6,969 nucleotides of DNA, from contig PAMR01000059.1 in NCBI GenBank assembly GCA_002708205.1, forward strand, positions 19,663 through 26,631, written 5' to 3'. A program made the position numbers and the translations under genes. Each line of letters begins with the position of its first letter. The stretch's first letter is position 1. Below the pieces are notes generated by a model. That model saw only the letters and a list, made by a program, of their open reading frames with translations, ran no database searches and was not told where the DNA came from. Below are positions 1 through 6,222 of this stretch, piece by piece. This DNA is from Gammaproteobacteria bacterium. GTDB lineage: Bacteria; Pseudomonadota; Gammaproteobacteria; Pseudomonadales; Azotimanducaceae.

Positions 1-854
1 ATCGAACTAGCAGCACCTGCTCGCATCACTGTCCTAGCTCCAGCCGCCGAAGCTCGTCGTAAAGACCCTTCGATCGGATCACCTGCAATCATTGACGCCA
101 TAAGATAGCCTATAAATGAATCACCGGCTGCTGTCTCATCAACGGCAGTCACTGCCGTCGCTTCCATAACCAAGCGTTTGTCACCCATCCCGTACAACAA
201 GCCTTGATTCCCTCTAGTCAGAACTACTTGTGTCTGGGGAAGCCTCGAGCACAATATACTTAAAGAAGATAGAGGATCCGATTCCGAAGACGAAGATAAT
301 GAAGCTGCTTCAATTTCATTAACAATCAGCATCCCCAGTCCCGATAAAGAATAATCCTGTTCTCGACCATCAACCGGGGCGACATTCAAAGCTACTTTAA
401 CTCCTGCAGCAAAACTGCGTTCCAAGATTTCCCCTAAATCGTTAATTTCATTCTGCAAAAGCAACCAACCGTCTCGGGCAAGATCCAAAGCTACTTCTAT
501 GTCTGCATCCGAAATTGACCGATTTGATCCACCCACAATGACGATCGAGTTTTGGCCTAGTGCGTCTACCTGAATGACTGCATGTCCCGTTGCTTCATCA
601 CTCTCACGGATATGGGAAACATCAACGCCTTTACTGGCCAAAAAATCCTTTAGCCAAATTCCATCCGGCCCCACGCACCCGATGTGAAAAACAGAGCACC
701 CCGCCAACTGAGCGGCCAACGACTGATTAAGGCCTTTACCACCAGGGAACACTTCGTAGGAATGACTTGCAACAGTCTCTCCAGGAGAGGCAATATTTTC
801 AACGCCATATACATTATCTATGCAGAGCGACCCTAAATTAACGAGTCGTGTCAT
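1..854 (-). CDS. PfkB/ribokinase-family sugar kinase (C-terminus missing)
   Basis: An ATP-dependent kinase of the PfkB family, closest in layout to ribokinase, which phosphorylates ribose at O5 in the cytoplasm. My translation gives 284 residues before the left edge, and by comparison with E. coli RbsK roughly 20 C-terminal residues are missing. Motifs in order: start MTRLVNLGSLCID; PGETV at 24-28; the first PfkB signature GGKGLNQ at 38-44; a QNE stretch with E136 where RbsK has its sugar-binding Glu143; VNEIEA at 178-183; and the ATP/catalytic signature ETAAGDSF at 240-247 with D245 as the catalytic base. From remembered RbsK contacts, D13, G39, K40, N43, E136 and D245 are kept, but the Asn14 position is C11, so the sugar may differ from ribose. 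The ATG overlaps the stop of the sulfur-carrier gene by one base. It is the last gene of the cluster in view. Nucleoside or pseudouridine kinase remain alternatives. Confidence 0.88.
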   Translation of the reverse strand, partial: MTRLVNLGSLCIDNVYGVENIASPGETVASHSYEVFPGGKGLNQSLAAQLAGCSVFHIGCVGPDGIWLKDFLASKGVDVSHIRESDEATGHAVIQVDALGQNSIVIVGGSNRSISDADIEVALDLARDGWLLLQNEINDLGEILERSFAAGVKVALNVAPVDGREQDYSLSGLGMLIVNEIEAASLSSSSESDPLSSLSILCSRLPQTQVVLTRGNQGLLYGMGDKRLVMEATAVTAVDETAAGDSFIGYLMASMIAGDPIEGSLRRASAAGARTVMRAGAASS

Positions 855-1096
855 CAACCCCCCTCTATTCGCTGCATAAAGAATACTTCACTCTGAGGTT
901 GAATCTCTTCAAGCCAGGCGTCCTGAAATATCTGGCCATCGATTGCTACAGCGGTTTCTTCTAAAACCTCTTCGATTCCCGGCCATTTACTATTCAATTC
1001 CCGAAGAAGATTCCTAAAGTTCGTGCACGGTACATCTATCTCTTTAACGCCTCTGGTAAATTTTTGAAGATGATCCGGAAACACTACTTTAGCCAT
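854..1096 (-). CDS. MoaD/ThiS-family sulfur-carrier protein
   Basis: An 80-residue ubiquitin-fold (beta-grasp) sulfur carrier. Members of this family are adenylated at a C-terminal Gly-Gly by an E1-like enzyme, converted to a thiocarboxylate, and donate sulfur to molybdopterin (MoaD), thiamine (ThiS) or other acceptors. What is seen: length typical of the family, start MAKVVF as a first beta strand, a helix around residues 26-37, the VAIDGQ strand at 50-55, and a C-terminus EVFFMQRIEGG with the diglycine exactly at the end. The ATG is preceded by an AAAGGA ribosome site (minus strand, 1108-1103). The gene lies 71 bases downstream of the molybdopterin subunit and overlaps the kinase start by one base, so all are probably co-transcribed. 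A role in molybdenum cofactor supply to the neighbouring hydroxylase is an inference. No E1 partner (MoeB type), MoaE or XdhC is in the window. Confidence 0.85.
   Translation of the reverse strand: MAKVVFPDHLQKFTRGVKEIDVPCTNFRNLLRELNSKWPGIEEVLEETAVAIDGQIFQDAWLEEIQPQSEVFFMQRIEGG
858..865 (-). promoter_or_regulatory. Ribosome binding site of the kinase, formed by the Gly-Gly tail codons
   Basis: On the minus strand the last codons of the carrier gene read GAG GGG GGT TGA, and the kinase ATG begins inside the TGA stop (TGATG). The purine run GAGGGGGG at 865-858 is the only good Shine-Dalgarno-like element for the kinase. The codons for the functional Glu-Gly-Gly tail therefore also serve as its ribosome site, which implies translational coupling and supports this start. 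Confidence 0.6.
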
Positions 1097-1118
1097 TAGC
1101 TATCCTTTCTAAAGACGA

Positions 1119-1152
1119 TATCTCCGGTGAAAGGAGTTCTACACCGGAGATA
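1119..1152 (-). promoter_or_regulatory. Intercistronic hairpin (perfect 11-bp inverted repeat)
   Basis: Arms TATCTCCGGTG (1119-1129) and CACCGGAGATA (1142-1152) are perfectly complementary around a 12-base loop (1130-1141). The hairpin begins 15 bases after the stop of the molybdopterin subunit gene and ends 22 bases before the carrier ATG. On the transcribed strand no U-run follows it (next bases TCGTCTTTAG), so it does not look like a classical intrinsic terminator. Its loop contains TCCTTT (1135-1130), complementary to the carrier gene's AAAGGA ribosome site (1108-1103). Protection of the upstream mRNA end or control of carrier translation are the likely roles. Confidence 0.7.
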
Positions 1153-1167
1153 AGCTAAACAACAAAC

Positions 1168-3387
1168 CTATTTGTTGTCCTCGATAGCCTCCAATATACG
1201 AGGGGGCGACAGTGGCAAATTAGGAATCCGGAAACCAAGAGCCGCACTGACTGCATTCGAAGTAGCTGCCAATGGAGCCACAATAGGTGTTTCTCCCACA
1301 CCTCGAACACCGTATGGGTGTGACGGATTAGGCACCTCGACTATTTGTGTGTCGATCATCGGCATATCCGAAGCGACTGGTACCCGATAGTCCAAGAACC
1401 CCGCGTTTTCCATAACACCATCTTGGTTATAGACATATTCCTCATTGAGGGCCCAACCGATACCCTGAACAGCACCTCCCTGCATTTGTCCTTCGACATA
1501 GGATGGATGTATTGCTTTCCCCGCATCCTGAACACAAGTGAATTTTAGAACATCCACTTTACCAGTCTCTTCATCAACCGCCACGTCAGTCCAATTAACT
1601 GAAAACGAAGGGCCAGCGCCCTGAGCATTGAGACTAGCTCGTCCTAAAAGCGGCCCCCCTGTTCGGCCTGCATCTTTAGCAATATCAGCCAACGACAGAG
1701 GATCGACATCGGCATTTACACCAGGTTTTGGTGTCGCCTGGCCATCAAGCCAATCAACTTGATCTACATCAATATCCCATGTAAGAGCAGCCCTCTGCTT
1801 GCATTGCGCGATGATATCTTCGCATGCTTGCACCACTGCCATACCGGTTGCGAAAGTTGTACGACTACCACCGGTTACATTGCAGAATCCTGTCGCCTCG
1901 GTGTCACCAACATGGGCTGTTGTTTGTTCGTAGGCGATACCCAGTGTTTCCGCTGCCATTAGACACATTGCTGCTCGAGAGCCGCCAATATCAGGACTAC
2001 CTTCCATGATGGTGACTCCTCCATCTTCTTTGATCCTGACTTCCGCACTCGATTGCATACCTATATTGAACCAGAAACCGACCGCTACGCCTCTCCCAGC
2101 TCCTTCTGGAACGGGACTCTTGTAATTCGGATGTGCTTTTGCCGCCTCTAGACATGCCTTCAACCCGATCGGGGGGAACGTCGGTCCATACGGAGCCTGT
2201 GTCCCCTCATCAGCTGCATTCTTAAGACGGAGCTCAATTGGATCCATTCGTAATTTTTTGGCAAGCTCATCAATCGCTGACTCCATTGCATGCATCGCTT
2301 GCGGTGCACCTGGTGCTCTATACGCTGCCGCCCTCGGTTTATTGACCAGGACATCGAATCCTTCAATTACAAAATTTTCGATTTCGTATGGTGCAAGTAT
2401 CGTCATGCAACCTGGACCAATAGGAGCACCAGGGAAAGCCCCAGCTTCGTATGCTAGCCAAGCGGTAGCAGCCGTGAATGTTCCATCACTTTTCGCACCA
2501 ATTTTAGCCTTACACCATGATGCAGATGTGGGTCCCGTTGCCCGAAATACCTCTTCTCGAGTCATGATCATGCGTACTGGTCGCCCAGACACTTCAGACA
2601 ATTTGACTGCTATCGGTTCCAAGTAGATAACTGTCTTCCCACCAAATCCACCCCCTATCTCAGAAGGGATAACTTTGATATCTGAAACGCTCTTTCCCAA
2701 GACTTCCGCCGATAATGAACGAACCTGGAACTGACCTTGTGTGCAGCACCAGATCGTCGCTTTCCCATCCGCATTAATACTAGCTGTACAAGCGTGAGGT
2801 TCGATGTACCCCTGGTGAGCCGTAGGTGTTCTATATTCGCCTTCGATAATAATATCTGCTTCAGCGAAGCCCTTCGCTATATCGCCTCGTTCCATTTTTT
2901 GCGAAGCGGCGATATTACTCGCAGCTAGGCTCTCGTCGCCGTTCGTGCGAAGCCCCTCCCGAATAATGACCGCATCATCCGACATGGCTGCATCAACGGA
3001 GAGCACCGGGCTTAATATTTCATATTCGACCTTAATTCGATCCAGCGCTGACTCTGCTAAGTACGGAGTCGTCGCTGCCACTGCTGCTACCGCATGCCCG
3101 TGGTAGAGCACTTTATCTCGTGCCATCACGTTTTGGCCGTTATCGCCAGCTTCTTCCGGAAAGTCTGCTCCAGAAACTGCAGCTAAGACACCTTCCGCCT
3201 CCAACACATCTGAAAGATCAATACTTTTGATTCGAGCATGAGCATGGGGACTGCGTAGAACGCGCCCATGTATCATTCCAGGCAAACGCAAATCGGCCCC
3301 AAAATTTGCTCGTCCAGTTACTTTTTCCACCCCGTCCGGCCGCACCGGCGTGGTACCAACTGCCTTTAAATCTTCTGCTTCTGCCAC
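1168..3387 (-). CDS. Molybdenum hydroxylase, molybdopterin-binding large subunit (xanthine dehydrogenase family)
   Basis: Catalytic subunit of a three-gene molybdenum hydroxylase, which inserts a water-derived hydroxyl into a substrate C-H bond at a Mo-cytosine or Mo-pterin dinucleotide centre. The 739 residues are close to stand-alone large subunits such as E. coli XdhA. Seen in order: the N-terminal aldehyde oxidase/xanthine dehydrogenase a/b hammerhead domain (about 12-125, with RPDGVEKVTGRANFGAD at 16-32 and LRSPHAHARI at 44-53); CTQGQ at 215-219; the Mo cofactor loop GGGFGGK at 245-251; AYRAPG at 355-360, with R357 at the cofactor-binding Arg position; GGSRTT at 506-511; QGGAVQGIG at 636-644; and VRGVGE at 694-699, with E699 as the expected catalytic base. 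The CO dehydrogenase signature AYRCSFR is absent. Translation starts at GTG, chosen because AGGAG lies 8 bases upstream and the N-terminus matches the family. No twin-arginine signal is visible, so it is likely cytoplasmic. Substrate unknown. Confidence 0.94.
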   Translation of the reverse strand: MAEAEDLKAVGTTPVRPDGVEKVTGRANFGADLRLPGMIHGRVLRSPHAHARIKSIDLSDVLEAEGVLAAVSGADFPEEAGDNGQNVMARDKVLYHGHAVAAVAATTPYLAESALDRIKVEYEILSPVLSVDAAMSDDAVIIREGLRTNGDESLAASNIAASQKMERGDIAKGFAEADIIIEGEYRTPTAHQGYIEPHACTASINADGKATIWCCTQGQFQVRSLSAEVLGKSVSDIKVIPSEIGGGFGGKTVIYLEPIAVKLSEVSGRPVRMIMTREEVFRATGPTSASWCKAKIGAKSDGTFTAATAWLAYEAGAFPGAPIGPGCMTILAPYEIENFVIEGFDVLVNKPRAAAYRAPGAPQAMHAMESAIDELAKKLRMDPIELRLKNAADEGTQAPYGPTFPPIGLKACLEAAKAHPNYKSPVPEGAGRGVAVGFWFNIGMQSSAEVRIKEDGGVTIMEGSPDIGGSRAAMCLMAAETLGIAYEQTTAHVGDTEATGFCNVTGGSRTTFATGMAVVQACEDIIAQCKQRAALTWDIDVDQVDWLDGQATPKPGVNADVDPLSLADIAKDAGRTGGPLLGRASLNAQGAGPSFSVNWTDVAVDEETGKVDVLKFTCVQDAGKAIHPSYVEGQMQGGAVQGIGWALNEEYVYNQDGVMENAGFLDYRVPVASDMPMIDTQIVEVPNPSHPYGVRGVGETPIVAPLAATSNAVSAALGFRIPNLPLSPPRILEAIEDNK

Positions 3388-3395
3388 GTATTTAG

Positions 3396-3401
3396 CTCCT
3401 A
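3396..3401 (-). promoter_or_regulatory. TAGGAG stop/ribosome-site junction before the large subunit
   Basis: The TAG stop of the [2Fe-2S] subunit gene (3401-3399) forms the first half of TAGGAG. AGGAG sits 8 bases before the GTG start of the large subunit. This fixes the non-ATG start at 3387 and indicates coupled translation of the two subunits. Confidence 0.75.
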
Positions 3402-3875
3402 AGCTTCGTATGCAAGTTCCTGTGCTGCATCTTGAACAGCACGTATAATTTTGTCATATCCCGTACACCGACAAAGGTTACCTGCTAACCAATATCTAAT
3501 TGTCGTCTCATCGGGATCTGGATTCTTTTCCAGTAGTGCCTTCGTTGCCACTATAAAACCTGGAGTACAAATACCGCATTGCAATGCAGCATGTTCAAGA
3601 AATTTTTTCTGGATAACATGAAGACCTTCTGGCTCGGCGATTCCTTCAATAGTAGTCACTTCTTGGCCTTCAGCTTCAACAGCAAGCACGAGGCATGAAC
3701 AGACTAAGCGCCCATTAACCAAAACCGAACATGCGCCACAATCTCCTGTGCCGCACCCTTCCTTCGTCCCAGTAAGCCCCATCTCGTCACGAAGGGCCTC
3801 GAGTAGCGATTGTTGTGGTTCCACCAAAACTTCGTGTACTTGACCATTCACCGATGTAGATACATGCGTTTTCAC
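3399..3875 (-). CDS. Molybdenum hydroxylase, [2Fe-2S] iron-sulfur small subunit
   Basis: Electron-transfer subunit that carries electrons from the Mo centre to FAD through two [2Fe-2S] clusters. The 158 residues are normal for CoxS/XdhC-like small subunits. The N-terminal plant-ferredoxin domain shows EGCGTGDCGACSV, with cluster ligands C41, C46, C49 and C61. The C-terminal four-helix domain shows CGIC (C100, C103) and NLCRCTGY (C135, C137). All eight ligands are present, so both clusters should form. There is no N-terminal signal or extra domain. The GTG start is supported by AGGAGA 7 bases upstream and by a normal N-terminus (STSVNGQVHEV). The gene lies between the FAD subunit gene (11-base gap) and the molybdopterin subunit gene (11-base gap), the coxMSL-type order. 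Confidence 0.96.
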   Translation of the reverse strand: MKTHVSTSVNGQVHEVLVEPQQSLLEALRDEMGLTGTKEGCGTGDCGACSVLVNGRLVCSCLVLAVEAEGQEVTTIEGIAEPEGLHVIQKKFLEHAALQCGICTPGFIVATKALLEKNPDPDETTIRYWLAGNLCRCTGYDKIIRAVQDAAQELAYEA

Positions 3876-3883
3876 TATTATTT

Positions 3884-3889
3884 CTCCTA
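3884..3889 (-). promoter_or_regulatory. TAGGAG stop/ribosome-site junction before the iron-sulfur subunit
   Basis: The TAG stop of the FAD subunit gene (3889-3887) is fused to the ribosome site AGGAGA of the next gene, with GTG 7 bases further on. It has the same design as the junction at 3396-3401 and decides the GTG start at 3875. Confidence 0.75.
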
Positions 3890-4762
3890 GCTAATAGCTC
3901 TTTCTAGGGCAATGGCCCCAGCACGTTTACACAAAACACCAACCACTTTTTTGCGATATTCCACAGTTCCGCGCTTGTCTGTGATTGGCTTCGCCGCATT
4001 TGAACATGCCTCCGCGGCGGCTTCCAAAGCCGAAGCATCAACCTTAGATCCAACCAAAGCTGAGGCTGCTTCTGGAACATTTAATGCCGTAATTGCGACT
4101 GCACCTATCCCCACCCGAGCTGCAGTGCAATTTCCATCGCCGTCAAGTGTTACAGATACGCCAGCACCCGCAACAGCAATATCCATTTCTGTTCTGGGTA
4201 TAAACCGGAGGTAGGCATCCCCTGTTCTATCTGATGGTCGCGGGATACTGAGGCCCAATAGTATCTCGTTTGCTTCTAGACAGTTTTGCCCAACACCAGT
4301 CACAAATTCTTCTACAGCTACCTCTCTTTGTCCATTTGGACCAGCTATAACACACACTGCTGCATTGGCTATCAAAGCGGGGATAGTATCTCCAGCTGGA
4401 GAAGAATTGCACAGATTACCTCCAATGGATGCTCGACCTTGGATTTGAGTAGAACCAATCAAATCTGCCGCCTCGATGAGGCCAGGTAATATGCTTTTCA
4501 ACTCTGCATTTTCATTTAACTCTGCAGATGGAATAGCTGCCCCGATAAATATCCCATCCGACCCAATATCTAATCTTTGAGTTTCAGCTATCTGCTTTAT
4601 GTCAACTAATGTCCTTGGCTGGTTATCCACAGAACGCATCTGAACTAATACGTCCGTACCGCCCGCTAATATCTGTGTACGAATCCCATCTCGATCAGCC
4701 TCATCTAGCAGCCTTACTGCATCCTCAACGCTCTTTGGCGCTGCATATTCATATGCACCCAT
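3887..4762 (-). CDS. Molybdenum hydroxylase, FAD-binding medium subunit
   Basis: Flavoprotein subunit that accepts electrons from the [2Fe-2S] clusters and passes them to an external acceptor. The 291 residues fit the CoxM/XdhB class (usually about 280-300). The N-terminal FAD domain has LAGGTDVL at 32-39 and the second flavin loop ASIGGNLCN at 111-119 followed by SPAGD at 121-125. RTEMDIA at 190-196 marks the second half of the FAD domain, and the C-terminal CO-dehydrogenase flavoprotein domain ends with RGTVEYRKKV near 264-273. The 40-residue insertion that carries a [4Fe-4S] cluster in 4-hydroxybenzoyl-CoA reductase is not present, judged by length and lack of cysteines. The ATG start has a GGGAG ribosome site close upstream (4771-4767). 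It is the first gene of the minus-strand cluster, facing the divergent promoter region. Whether the acceptor is NAD+, quinone or oxygen cannot be told. Confidence 0.95.
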   Translation of the reverse strand: MGAYEYAAPKSVEDAVRLLDEADRDGIRTQILAGGTDVLVQMRSVDNQPRTLVDIKQIAETQRLDIGSDGIFIGAAIPSAELNENAELKSILPGLIEAADLIGSTQIQGRASIGGNLCNSSPAGDTIPALIANAAVCVIAGPNGQREVAVEEFVTGVGQNCLEANEILLGLSIPRPSDRTGDAYLRFIPRTEMDIAVAGAGVSVTLDGDGNCTAARVGIGAVAITALNVPEAASALVGSKVDASALEAAAEACSNAAKPITDKRGTVEYRKKVVGVLCKRAGAIALERAIS

Positions 4763-4896
4763 AGCTCTCCCATTACTTCTTAACGTTTAATCTTTGTATA
4801 TAACACGAATGGTCGTTATGTAGCAGCCTAAGCTACAATGAAAGTGACTTTCTTTTAGCGACTGCAAATCATTCTTCAATTAATGGAATTTCCACT
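4763..4896. promoter_or_regulatory. Divergent promoter region between hydroxylase cluster and peptidase cluster
   Basis: This 134-base AT-rich stretch separates two gene starts on opposite strands, so it should hold both promoters. For the plus strand, TACAAT (4834-4839) matches the sigma-70 -10 consensus in five of six bases, but no good -35 lies at normal spacing, which suggests activator dependence. For the minus strand, TATATA in GTTATATAC (around 4797-4804) is the best -10 candidate, again with a poor -35. A longer symmetric pair, ATAAC (4800-4804) and GTTAT (4815-4819), lies between them. No protein-coding gene is seen here. Confidence 0.5.
4819..4837. promoter_or_regulatory. Candidate operator: TGTAGC-N7-GCTACA inverted repeat
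   Basis: A perfect 6-bp inverted repeat with a 7-base spacer overlaps the -10-like TACAAT of the plus-strand promoter and lies upstream of the presumed minus-strand promoter. This position suits a regulator that controls one or both clusters. No regulator gene is in the window, so the binding protein is unknown. A 6-bp palindrome can occur by chance. Confidence 0.35.
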
Positions 4897-6222
4897 TTGA
4901 ATTTCGATCAACCAGAATACCAGAAACACGTTACAACATTATTTGCTGAATGGCGAAACGCGCTCGAAACACACCAATTTGACGCAGCAATTGTGACTGC
5001 CGGAAATGGCATTCCTTACTATGACGATGACCAATACCCGAATTTTCATGCCAACCCGTATTTTACTCGCTGGATACCAAGTGACGACGTCGAAAATGCC
5101 ATCGTTCTGGTCGCGCCTGAAGAGAGACCCCAAGCCTTCTTTCTCAGACCGAAGGATTATTGGCACCATTACCCGCCGATACCAAATTGGCTGGACAGTA
5201 CTTTTGATCTCGATGTATTCGAAAATATCGAATCTTTAACGGCTGAACTCGAAAGGCGACTTCACCAATACTCCCGAACGGCACTGATTGGACCTGACGC
5301 GGGCCTACCAGGGAACGTAAACATTACTGAGAAGAATCCAGAGCGTCTTGTCAATCAACTCAGATACCGACGCGCTTTCAAAACACCCTTTGAAATAGAT
5401 CAGATCGAAGCCGCCACACAAATAGCAGTGCAGGGACATATTGCCGCTCGCAAAATGTTCTACGAACACGGTAGCGAATTTGACATACATATGGCTTATC
5501 TCAAGGCAAGCGGTCAAACCGAAGCCCAACTCCCTTATCAAAATATAATTGCTTTAAACGAACACGCTGGAACACTTCATTATCAGAGCTATGACCAAAG
5601 GCCTCCGGAGCAACATCGTAGCTTTTTGATTGATGCTGGTGGCCGAGTCAATGGATTTAATTCCGACATCACCAGAACTTATAGTGCAAAACGGGACGAC
5701 GGTTTTAGTGATCTAATAAGCGCCCTCGAGCAAAAACAACAAGAGCTAATCGATACGATCAAGCCTGGCATACCATATCCCCAACTGCACGAGACAATGC
5801 AGCTAGAAATTTCACAGATTCTTAACGATTTCGGAATCTTTAAATGCTCTGCTGAAGCCGCCTTTAAAACAGACCTTTCGACTGTATTTCTTCCTCATGG
5901 CCTAGGTCACCTGTTAGGAACGCAGACCCATGACGTGGGAGGCTATCTATTGAACGAAAAAGGCGACACCCAGGCACCCGATACTAAATACCAATCACTT
6001 CGTTTCACGCGAACGGTCGAACAGAATCAAGTGTTCACAATAGAACCGGGCATTTATTTCATACCTATGCTGCTCGACCCTATAAGAGACTCGAAAGATA
6101 TTGATTGGAACCGGGTTGAGGACTTCTTGCCCTATGGAGGGATCCGAATCGAAGACAATGTGCTGGTGACCAACAAGGGAACAAAAAATATCACTAGACC
6201 TATCTTTCAATCGTTCGAATGA
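4897..6222 (+). CDS. pepQ: Xaa-Pro dipeptidase (prolidase), M24B family, PepQ type
   Basis: Cytoplasmic metallopeptidase that hydrolyses Xaa-Pro dipeptides to free amino acids. The 441 residues compare with 443 for E. coli PepQ, and the alignment by eye is clear throughout, for example LPYQNIIALNEHAGTLHY at 212-229. The N-terminal domain (about 1-160) precedes a pita-bread catalytic domain with all five dinuclear metal ligands: D246 (LIDAGG), D257 (NSDITR), H338 (PHGLGH), E383 (TIEPG) and E419 (GIRIED). The start is TTG. No in-frame ATG or GTG lies upstream before a stop at 4801, and counting from TTG gives seven residues before YQKH, the same as E. coli PepQ before YKNH. The ribosome site is weak (GGA, 4885-4887). 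The related OPAA enzymes also cleave organophosphate esters as a side activity. The next gene overlaps its stop. Confidence 0.95.
   Translation: MNFDQPEYQKHVTTLFAEWRNALETHQFDAAIVTAGNGIPYYDDDQYPNFHANPYFTRWIPSDDVENAIVLVAPEERPQAFFLRPKDYWHHYPPIPNWLDSTFDLDVFENIESLTAELERRLHQYSRTALIGPDAGLPGNVNITEKNPERLVNQLRYRRAFKTPFEIDQIEAATQIAVQGHIAARKMFYEHGSEFDIHMAYLKASGQTEAQLPYQNIIALNEHAGTLHYQSYDQRPPEQHRSFLIDAGGRVNGFNSDITRTYSAKRDDGFSDLISALEQKQQELIDTIKPGIPYPQLHETMQLEISQILNDFGIFKCSAEAAFKTDLSTVFLPHGLGHLLGTQTHDVGGYLLNEKGDTQAPDTKYQSLRFTRTVEQNQVFTIEPGIYFIPMLLDPIRDSKDIDWNRVEDFLPYGGIRIEDNVLVTNKGTKNITRPIFQSFE

Noticed and set aside
1119..1152. Rho-independent terminator ending the hydroxylase operon
   Set aside because: The stem is good, but no U-tract follows on the transcribed strand, and the next gene starts only 22 bases further with its own ribosome site.
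2258..2626. A 122-codon open frame on the plus strand inside the molybdopterin subunit gene
   Set aside because: It lies fully antisense to a well-supported gene, has no recognisable domain and an Ala/Ser-rich composition expected from reading the opposite strand.
1168..3387. Annotation as CO dehydrogenase large subunit (CoxL)
   Set aside because: The gene order is coxMSL-like, but the active-site loop reads AYRAPG instead of the form I AYRCSFR signature with its Cu-binding cysteine.
3912..4214. A 100-codon plus-strand open frame over the FAD subunit gene
   Set aside because: It is a shadow of the FAD subunit in the opposite strand, with no recognisable domain.
4771..4773. Upstream ATG as alternative start for the FAD subunit
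   Set aside because: It is out of frame with the FAD subunit (11 bases upstream) and overlaps the GGGAG ribosome site.
4883..4905. Frameshift or sequencing error joining the ATG at 4883 to pepQ
   Set aside because: A one-base insertion would be needed, while the TTG start already gives the same N-terminal length as E. coli PepQ, so no error has to be assumed.
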